Part shown: one piece after another, positions 55,892 to 64,000 of the stretch
Layout: each line of letters begins with the position of its first letter
Position numbering within the stretch: position 1 is the first letter of the stretch
Assembly (NCBI GenBank): GCA_943735955.1
Contig: OX030955.1
Location: forward strand, 11,395,220 to 11,459,219
Length of the DNA stretch: 64,000 nucleotides
From: Piscicola geometra
Taxonomy: Eukaryota > Annelida > Clitellata > Hirudinida > Piscicolidae
Direction: 5' to 3'
Notes under the pieces: model-generated
Database searches by the model: none
What the model was told of the DNA's origin: nothing
What the model saw: only the letters and a program-made list of their open reading frames with translations
Position numbers and translations under genes: made by a program

Positions 55892-56739
55892 ACGTATATG
55901 TGCGCGAGTAACAGTGTATGTAGGTGAGTTTGTATTAAGTATAACATTTTTCACAAATAAATTAAAATTCGCATGCCAAATTTTGATGTACTTGTATATG
56001 AAAAGAATAAATATATTAAATGTATCACATTGTTAAAAAGTTTGCCCACAAACACAATTTTAGTTTGCATATTATTGTCTCAAGGTTTAATAAGTTATAT
56101 GTGGTATTGTGTTTGGCAATTGAAAGTCATCTAGTTATGGAAAGTTTGGGAATGTTTGTTGAAAGTCATATAACTAGTGTCTATTAGTCTTTGGTAGGCG
56201 GCATTAAGGTTGTCTAATTGGGTAAACGGATAAAAGGTCCACCGGATAAAAAGTCCTCGGATAAAAAGTTCTCGGATAAAAGTCCTCCGGATAAAAAGCC
56301 CTTCGGATAAAAAGTCCTCCGGATTAAAAGTTTTCCGGATAAAAAGTCTTCAGGATAAAAAACTTCAAAAAATTACTTTTCAAGGAAAAATACGTGATTA
56401 GTACGTGATCCTTGAAACTTTAAAAAGAAAATTTAATACTTTTATCTAATGTTTGCTATATTTTTTTCGTTCAATCTCGAAATAGCATAAGAATAAATTT
56501 GACTTGGTTGTGTTTGTTTCTTATTTTTAGCTTATGTTAGAAATATCAAATAGAAGACATGAAACTTTCAGAGTTTTATGAGAAATGTGGTTAGAGCTCC
56601 CAGGAGGGAAAGAATATTCGGGAATAAGAAGTGCTTTTTATACAATTTTATTAATTTTAATTAATGTAAAAAAATTTTTAGAAACAATTTTAATTAACAT
56701 ATACAAAGAAGAGACTAATTAATTAAGAAATATCAAATA

Positions 56740-57350
56740 GAAGGCATGAATAATCTGGAGGAAAAAGTGCTAGGGCTTCAGATTAAGCACTAGTGCAAAG
56801 CTTGCAAGCTCCCACTGGAGGAAGAAGTGCTTTTTATATAAGACTAATTAATTATTTTAAATATTTTGTAGCAATTGTAAGAAATATCACATAGAAGACA
56901 TAAATAATCTGGAGGAAGAAGTGCTAGGGTGTTAGATTGAGCTCCAGTGCAAAGCTTGCAAGCACCACCCTGAGGAAGAAGTGCATTTTACATAATTTTA
57001 TTAACTTTTTACATAATTTTATTAACTTTTTATATTATTTTACTAACTTTTTATATAAATTTATTAACTTTAATGTCATTTATTAATTTTAATAAATGTA
57101 AAATAATTTTTATAAAAAATTATAATTATCAAATACTAAGAAAAGACTAATTAATTATTTTAAATATTTTGTAGCCAACTTAAGAAATGTTAAATAGAAG
57201 ACATAATAATCTAGAGGAAGAAGTGCTAAGACCTCAGATTGAGCACCAGTGCAAATCTTGCAAGCACCCACTGGCTACCTAATTCACCAGGCAGATGAGC
57301 TCTGCAGTTGAAGGACATACTGTCTTCTGAACGACTCTTCTAAACATGAA
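56740..57350 (+). pseudogene. Tandem RPA12-like zinc-ribbon fragments
   Basis: Three direct units start AATAATCTGGAGGAAGAAGT GCTAGG-like (56753, 56905, 57205). The first two stop after CAAAGCTTGCAAGC. The third continues as EHQCKSCKHPLAT, an in-frame stop, then FTRQMSSAVEGHTVF: the part of the RPA12 C-terminal zinc ribbon up to TVF. The sequence parallels 28985-29105. Stops rule out function. Confidence 0.5.
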
Positions 57351-57729
57351 ATTAATTGAAATAGTTATTTAATTAATTTATTAAAATAGTAATTTTTTTA
57401 TTTTCATTTTGGTTAAATCAGTCATTCAGTCAGTCAGTCAGTCTATAGGACTATAAGCTGGAGTCTTGAACAACATTGGGTGCTTCAGTTTCTGCACTTG
57501 CTACATCTAGAATAGACTATTTTAATTCATTTTATTATGGTTAATAATACTTTGAAGCCTTTAGTATTTATATTATTAATTTATAAAACTATAAAAATAA
57601 TATTTTTAGTTAAATAATATATATTATTTATTTTATTAATTTATAAAAATAATATTTTACATTTATAAAATTTTGAATAAATCAGTCAGTCAGACTATAG
57701 GCTATGTTCTTAAACACTATTGGGGCACC

Positions 57730-58000
57730 TCCAACCAGTTTTTTCCATTCCTTTTGATTTTCTGATAGTCTCAAACAGTCCTTGAGCTCAAACCTTATCC
57801 ACTCCACTATATTGTTCTACTATCATTCCTTTGTCTGCTTCTTTTTGTGCTCCCTGGTCAGTGCCTTGAAGATAATGACAACACCATTATATAATATAAT
57901 GTTGTGATGATGAAGATGCTGTATTGATAAAGACAATGATTCTGTGGCAATGATTATCACGGTGATGTGGGTGAAGTGAAGGGTGATTAAATTATTTTTT
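57730..58000 (-). mobile_element. Degraded LINE-like remnant
   Basis: Reversed, 57750-57800 reads LKDCLRLSENQKEWKKLVGG, resembling the last residues of some non-LTR reverse transcriptases. GATGATGA-rich DNA follows at 57900-57990, and a similar GAT-rich block is at 30040-30170. Confidence 0.3.
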
Positions 58001-58734
58001 AAAGCTGGTTGTTTTTTAAATATTTTCTAAATAAAATAATAACCATGTGTTTTATTTTATTTATTATTCAATACTCATCAAGAACCAGCAGAAAACTTAA
58101 TGATTAAAGTGAGGAATCAACAACAACCAAGTCAAATTTATTCAAATCCTATTTCCAGATTGAAAGAAAAAAATAGAGCAAACATTAGATTAAAGTTTTA
58201 AATTTTAATCTTTTAGTTTTAAGGATCACGTATTCTTTTTTAAAGATTATTTCATTGAAGACTTCTTATAATCACGATCAAGAACCAGCAAACAATTTCA
58301 TAGTTAAAGTGACGAAACAACAACAGCCAAGTCAAATTTATTCAAATGCTATTTCGAGATTGAACGAAAAAAATATAGCAAACATTAGATAAAAGTATTA
58401 AATTTTATTCTTAAAGTTTCAAGGATCACGTATTAATCACGTATATTTTCTTGAAAAGTAATTTTTTGAAGATTTTTATCCTGAAGACTTTTTATCCAAA
58501 AGAATTTTAATCCGGAGGACTTTTTATCCGGAGGACTTTTTGTTCGGAGGACTTTTTATCCGGAGGACTTTTTATCCGGAGGACTTTTTATCCGGAGGAC
58601 TTTTTATCCGGAGGACTTTTTATCCGGAGGACTTTTTATCCGAGGACTTTTTATCCGAGGACTTTTTATCCGGAGGACTTTTTATCCTAGAACCGTCTAT
58701 TTGATTAAAAAAAAATTAACCTTTTTCAAATAAA

Positions 58735-59163
58735 TTACTTAGTTTTTTTTAACTTATTTGTTTTTTTAATATTAATTTCAATTGTCTTATTAGTTTTCGT
58801 TTTAGGTAGAAACAAGAATGGAGCTATGCGAGACGTTTGTGATGCCAGCATGATCTTCCCATTCTCCACTTTGCTGACTTCACTTTCTGAAAATATAGTT
58901 TGAAAGTCTTTGTATGAAGATTCAAATGAAGCGTTCTTTGCCAGGAGGCCAAGCGATGGAGGAGGAAAAGGAATGGAACAGATATCAAAAGCCCGGAAAG
59001 CGACTTGGAGATAAAAAAGAATGTAGTTGTTCCACTGTACTGAAAAGTTCCTCATAGCACAGAAGAAAAGAGACTTGAGCTTCCATGACAAACGTTTGCA
59101 ACGTCTTACTGTCGCCATCTTCGACTGCAGCAATGCTTTGCAGCTCATTCTTGACTCTGCCAT
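58735..59163 (-). CDS. Unassigned 142-aa ORF
   Basis: The frame starts MAESRMSCKALLQSKMATVR and ends in a Lys/Thr/Asn-rich tail. A second minus-strand frame over 58990-59170 (ELQSIAAVEDGDSKTLQTFV, MEAQVSFLLCYEEL) has a more protein-like amphipathic composition and may be the real exon if any. No splice partners or homologous family are recognised. Confidence 0.2.
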   Translation of the reverse strand: MAESRMSCKALLQSKMATVRRCKRLSWKLKSLFFCAMRNFSVQWNNYILFYLQVAFRAFDICSIPFPPPSLGLLAKNASFESSYKDFQTIFSESEVSKVENGKIMLASQTSRIAPFLFLPKTKTNKTIEINIKKTNKLKKTK

Positions 59164-59494
59164 GTCCTTTAAGTAGGGGGCGAAACCCTAATGATGCTGG
59201 GCAAATGTGCAGAGAGCTTCAGAAACCTCAGCAAGGTGATTTGGACTTCGATGACGCATGCAAGAAGGCCAGAAGGGAGGTCAAGCCGAAGACGTAGGAG
59301 ACGCCTTCACGAAGCGAACTGATAGGCTCGAAGTAAACATGCTTACGAACGCGCGTGCCATTAATTCCGAAGCCTCTTGCACTTCAACACTCTCATGTAT
59401 GACCGTCTGACGCGGTCCAGAATTCTGAGCATTAGAGTAAAGACTATGAGTCTGTTCACCCTCATAACTACATGGTCACTGGGAATAGAAGGAT

Positions 59495-59640
59495 TGATGA
59501 TGAAGATGGTGATGATGAAGATGGTGATGATGATGATGGTGATGATGGTGATGATGATGATGGTGATGAGGATGATGGTGATGATGATAGTGATGATGAT
59601 GATGAAATTAACGATGATGATGATGACGATGATGTAACGA
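59495..59640 (+). repeat. (GAT)n microsatellite
   Basis: Imperfect GATGATGGT repeat. Alternative frames give Asp- or Met-rich strings, all artefacts. Confidence 0.95.
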
Positions 59641-60394
59641 ACACTGAGGAGTGAATGCCGATGCGACTGAGGCGAAATGCACTGGCGTTTGAATGCTGGA
59701 TCGATGCTGGATAGAGGGCCTTCTAAATGACAATGCAGATAATAGTGGAAACAGAACAGGCGTGCAGAAGATAAGTTTATTTTTAGTTCGAAACAATTCT
59801 CGGTCGATTTAGCCGTTTTATTGTGAAACTGTTATTTCCAAATCATGTGCTTGATGCGTGTATAACTAGAAACTCTTTGTGAATCTATATGTGGTCTTTT
59901 CAACTATGGTTTTACACTTTCGTATTATTTTTCCGCAAGTTTTGAATGTTGGGTCATGGAGGGCTGTCTTTTAAGGTTTGAACTAAAACACTGAAGCTGA
60001 AGCATTTGATTAAAAGAATATTTATTCTTTCAAAAATTATATATCAAAAAATTTTATTTAATCGTATTCAAAATTGTTAAATTTAGAAATCTTTATTGAA
60101 CTTTTAATCTTTAATTGTTTGAAATGTAACTCAATGAATCCTCAAACTGAAATTATATTTTTTCAAAATTATGAAAGAAAAATCTGTTTCGTAAACACTG
60201 CAAAAGTTTCCAAAGTCATCACTTTCTCTTCTCGCATCTTCATTTCGGCATCAGCCGTCAATCATCTCCGCAAGTCAAAGAAAGGCTCTAAAGACCTAAT
60301 CAGTTGCGTCTAGAATGATTTTCTTTGTCTTATTTTTCACTGTAACTATAGAAGTACTACACCATTCACCCTCCCTCATTATCGTCATCATTGC

Positions 60395-60400
60395 CACCAC

Positions 60401-60464
<64 letters not shown>

Positions 60465-60560
60465 GCCATCATCATCAATGCCACCATCATCCTCATCATC
60501 ATCATCATCGCCATCATCATCAATGCCACCACCATCATCATCATCGCCATCATCACTATC
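60395..60560 (+). repeat. (CAT)n microsatellite
   Basis: About 165 bp of CAT/CAC units. Ile-, Ser- or Met-rich frames over it are artefacts. Confidence 0.97.
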
Positions 60561-60599
60561 TATGTTAATTACCTCGATGATGGATCATCGCAGGCGTTT

Positions 60600-63150
60600 C
60601 CACCTCAATCATCTTCCATGCAGATGTCCTTCACCAGCCAATTCATCATCATCGACACTTACTCAAAGACACTTCACACCATCTTCTTCTCACATCAGTC
60701 GACCTTCAATGGCTTCATATCCACTTCCCAACGAGACGCAAGTGTCAACGAGAAATCAGTTATTGGTATTTGTGAGAATCTCAGGAAGTAGGCCGTCTTG
60801 AAATTAAAAAACAAATTCATCGATTAATTTGAATATTCATTGCGATTATAATGAAGCCCAAGCCCCTCTGAAACTTTTAGAATAATCTAAAGTTTCAGAA
60901 AGAGACGCTGTCGATTCATCATCGCCTGCTTCATCACTCATCAGCATAATTATCTCATTTTGTGTCGCCATCAAACACGAAGATCGTTGGGAGGCTTGTG
61001 GTACTCAGATTAAAAACTAAAATAAATAAATTTTTCAAAAATGAATTTGAATTATAAATACTCTATTTAAAAAAAAATCATTTTTGCTAAATTTGCACAA
61101 TTTATAATTATTTTAATTATTAAAACATTTTGCACTTGCGTCGATCCTATGCATGACCGAATACGATCATTTTGAGCTATAACGCCATAAAGTCCGTATA
61201 TTAATTAATTCTTTTCAGTACCAATGGTACTTAGTACCATATATAGAAATGTGTCTGCCACATTAGAGAGGTTGTGGTGTGTATGTATGTGTGTCAAAGA
61301 GGTGTATGGCTATAGATGTATGCAGTACACGATGAAGAGATTGCAAGAGAGTATATAAAGCGTGATGTTTGGCAGATTGAATGAAAAGTTGAATGTTTGA
61401 TTGTGAGGTTTAGTGAGAATTCATGTTCAAATCTCAATGATGTATCTTTTCAGTTTTTGAGGGTTTGGTTTTAAATGCTTGATGTTTTAAAATAAAAAGT
61501 TACAAAGCAGTAATTGGATGGTTGTAAATGACTTTTTAAGAAAAAATCTTCAAAAACATGATCTCATTCACAAACCTAAATCACAATTTCAAATTTGTTA
61601 AAGATTAACAACGTAGAAAAATAACATTTGAAAAAATAATTTGAACACTGTTAAGCTAATTTTTTGGATGATAAAATAAAATGAACATTAAAGGCATATG
61701 ATAAAAATGTATGATCAAATTCATAAATGTTCACTTTAAATGATAAAAATATTCATAATTCGAATAGAGGTATCGGTGCAAATGACAGAGTGACAGAAGC
61801 ACGTGGAAGGCAGTTAATTCATCGTATCCTAGCGACATCGAACCGCTGAAAGTTGGAATATGCCTCTAATAGCTATCGATCGGCCCAGAATACATGCGTT
61901 TGCTGAATTGGTGACAGGTAAAAAGACGATTAAAACTTCAAAATAGTAAATAAAAACATGTAAAAATAATTTTCAATATTTGAACTCAAATATAACTGTT
62001 AAATGATAGGCTTTAAAAACAAGTGAGCGTTGGAGTCTTAGGAGGGCACTCGGAGCACCAAATGACTGAATAGACGTCCTCACTCATCGTCGTTTACAAA
62101 CTCTACGAGATTGCTTTCTGTGCCAAAATGATCTTCAAGTCAGAAAGAAGGAAGCGGTTGGTGATGATGATGATTGCGACCATCTTCATAATGTTTCTCC
62201 CGTCGTCTTATGAAGGTTTGTCGATTTAGAAGAAGTTGGATTTTAATGTATTTCTGGCAGAGGTTATTGAATAATGGTATGAGTTGATCAACTACGCGGG
62301 TCGCATCATACGCGGTTTTTAGTACGCCACTCATTATTTTGACAACGTTATTTCCAATGTTTAGTATTTATTCCTTAAGAACTCAAACATTATATTGATA
62401 AATCGGGAAATTTAAACGAGCGGTGTGAGTTGCATGAATTCTCCATTCGAATTTCTTAAAATAAAAAAAAGAAATAGAGAAAGATCAGATATACTTTCAA
62501 AGTTTAAATAAATAATTAAAGTTGCTCTGTTTAAGACATTCCAATTGTTTTTTAAAACTTTAAATTTATTTATTTTTGTGTTTTTCTTGAATTATTTTGT
62601 AAAATGTATTTTAAGCTTGAAATAGCGTTTGCATTGTTTTTACTTCAAACTCAACTTTTCTTCACCACTTTTGTATGCAAACAGCCATTGCTCTGAAAGG
62701 CTCATCCATCTTTAGTCATTAAATGGAACGAAAGTACCTTAAAGCCTAATTTTGTGAAGTATAAATACATTTTTAATTTACAACTTTATTAATAATTTTG
62801 ATGAAAAACTTAAATAACTAATGAAATCAAAATGAAAGTTTTCTAGCTTTGGAGACAAAAGCTCAAACGGTTGTATGAGACCTTGTCACTTGTCAGCACC
62901 AAGGCCTAATGAATATTTCAAAGACTCGTCCAACAGATGCATCTTGCTTGAATCACACTTGTGCTTTTGTTACTTTAAAGCTCTTGAGTCGTCACTTTGT
63001 GTAGGCGTGTAGGATTACTGGTGCTGATGAGGATGATGATAATGAGAATGATGATGAAGTGCTTTTAATGATGTTGAATGGCTTATGGTGGCAAAGCACC
63101 AGTCAGAGTTCTAATTCTTCCTCATTTTTAGTCTCTTTTTACAACCCTTA
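60600..63150. other. No gene seen
   Basis: AT-rich DNA with small frames only. The 64-residue minus-strand frame at 62140-62334 (MSGVLKTAYDATRVVDQLIP) has no recognised motif or splice context. Confidence 0.5.
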
Positions 63151-63159
63151 ATTTTAATG

Positions 63160-63335
63160 AGTGAACGAGTGGGCGAGTAGGTAGCAACTATCGACTGGAC
63201 CAACGTTTAAGTGTTTTGGGTTCGAGCGCAACCGATGCCCTAGTAGCAGCCCATTACTGCAACTTGTGAAATGTGCAGCTCAAGTGGCCTCGAAGCCCGT
63301 TCGGGTTATAACCCCTATAATAATGCTCGTTGTTA
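63160..63335 (+). mobile_element. tRNA-derived SINE-like repeat
   Basis: The head has GAGTAGGTAGCAACTATCGA (A-box region) and TTTTGGGTTCGAGCGC (B-box region). The body contains CCTCGAAGCCCGTTCGGGTT and the tail ATAATGCTCGTTGTTATTC. The body motif recurs as a fragment at 23352-23420. No gene is seen from here to the end of the window. Confidence 0.55.
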
Positions 63336-64000
63336 TTCATTCTATTTAGATCAATCTGAAAGCAGACATCACATTGAACCAATATATTTTAAAATATAAA
63401 CAATTAATACTGCGTTTATTTGCATAGAATGTGCCGCTTTTACTCTGTGTTTCCCTTCATTTCTTTTCCAGACTAACAGAAGACACTACGAATGGCGACG
63501 GCAGTTTTAATGCGAAATATGAGATGCAAGCTAAATTAATTGGCGTGTGGGATGAGGATGCGTGAGATGCAATTTGAAGCCTTTGTCACCTGAAATTGCG
63601 CTGAAACCTAAAAATAGCGACTGGAAATTCTTTATATTTTTAAAATCATTTGAATTTTTATTCCTAAATCTTTAAATGAAGACAAGAAAAATACTTATGC
63701 CTCGAGAAAGACTACGAGGCAGATTTAAGAACCCGAAAATTGATTGAGTGATTCATTAAGGGAATCACAATCGATTAATACATTCCGATTTAAATCGAAA
63801 GCATTCATCTCGTTTGCAAGCACGATGCCGATGAGAGAAGTCTAAAGCACTCCGTTTGATAAGCTTTTTCTGCTGTCTTTGTGATAACATATCCTCAACC
63901 CCACAACTAACAAAAATGAAAAGTAGAACATATAAGAAAAATTGATTGTATTGAATAAGCTATTTTAGTTTCTCAGGAAATACTCTTCTTAATGATTATT

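Larger units (their letters stand above)
56221..58690. mobile_element. Foldback element with gene-fragment cargo
   Basis: The left arm starts GGTAAACGGATAAAAGG and runs through GGATAAAAAGTCCTCC units to 56360. The right arm, 58475-58690, is the inverse (CCGGAGGACTTTTTATC units). Inside the minisatellite both arms continue as unique inverted repeats: AAAAATACGTGATTAGTACG, TCAATCTCGAAATAGCAT and GACTTGGTTGTTGTT-like stretches (56375-56530 against 58290-58470). On the right this arm is duplicated in tandem (58077-58229 and 58278-58432). The interior carries RPA12-like fragments, CAGTCAGTCAGTC repeats and a degraded LINE-like piece near 57730-57880. Confidence 0.75.

Noticed and set aside
59377..60801. 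Met-, Ile-, Ser- and Asp-rich frames
   Set aside because: Products of GAT and CAT trinucleotide repeats.

Overview
This is a eukaryotic, clearly metazoan window. It is AT-rich (roughly two thirds A+T by eye), its genes have several exons with GT-AG introns, and it is crowded with DNA transposons, LINE tails, tRNA-derived SINE-like pieces and long microsatellites. Nothing prokaryotic is present. The gene content (an SLC16-type transporter, a secreted fibrinogen-related protein, an MFSD12-like transporter, a BTB/coiled-coil gene) and the repeat mix suggest a non-vertebrate animal; I cannot place the species.

Host genes, left to right: (1) the 3' four exons of an SLC16/monocarboxylate-transporter-like gene, 3406-6272 (+), whose 5' exons lie left of the window; (2) a complete five-exon gene for a secreted protein with a Cys-rich N-terminal half and a C-terminal fibrinogen-related domain, 14590-24048 (+), with a 7.4-kb third intron full of nested transposons; (3) a BTB/coiled-coil gene, 30731-35081 (+), built from two tandem copies of a four-exon module that all join in frame; (4) a weak minus-strand gene or relic, 35612-36680, with pieces resembling a RIM-binding-protein SH3 domain; (5) a complete nine-exon MFSD12-like gene, 42749-47185 (+), with a palindromic foldback element in intron 2. 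Exon junctions were placed by hand from splice dinucleotides, reading-frame phase and family conservation, and they sum to intact frames in genes 2, 3 and 5.

Mobile DNA dominates the rest: two ZMYM1-like hAT copies (1-1800 minus, 38095-39980 plus); a GTF2IRD2/Charlie-like hAT with perfect 8-bp target-site duplication (25689-28693) that itself carries a second element with its own 8-bp duplication; a hAT inside a hAT (16162-18841) and a third hAT split by a LINE tail (22034-23351); a piggyBac-like end at a TTAA site (24322); a Ginger/KRBA2-like integrase element with long inverted repeats (31445-33275); a three-copy terminal-inverted-repeat family starting GGGGAAGGTTGC, one copy of which encodes an unclassified Cys-rich protein (10418-13138); foldback elements whose arms contain a 15-bp GGATAAAAAG minisatellite (43480-45182, 49443-49735, 56221-58690); and many short 3' tails of one LINE family. 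From 47.2 kb to 64 kb I see no convincing host gene.

The most unusual items are the inverted-repeat family with the uncharacterised protein, the foldback elements (one carrying repeated pieces resembling an RNA polymerase I RPA12 zinc ribbon), and the internally duplicated BTB gene.
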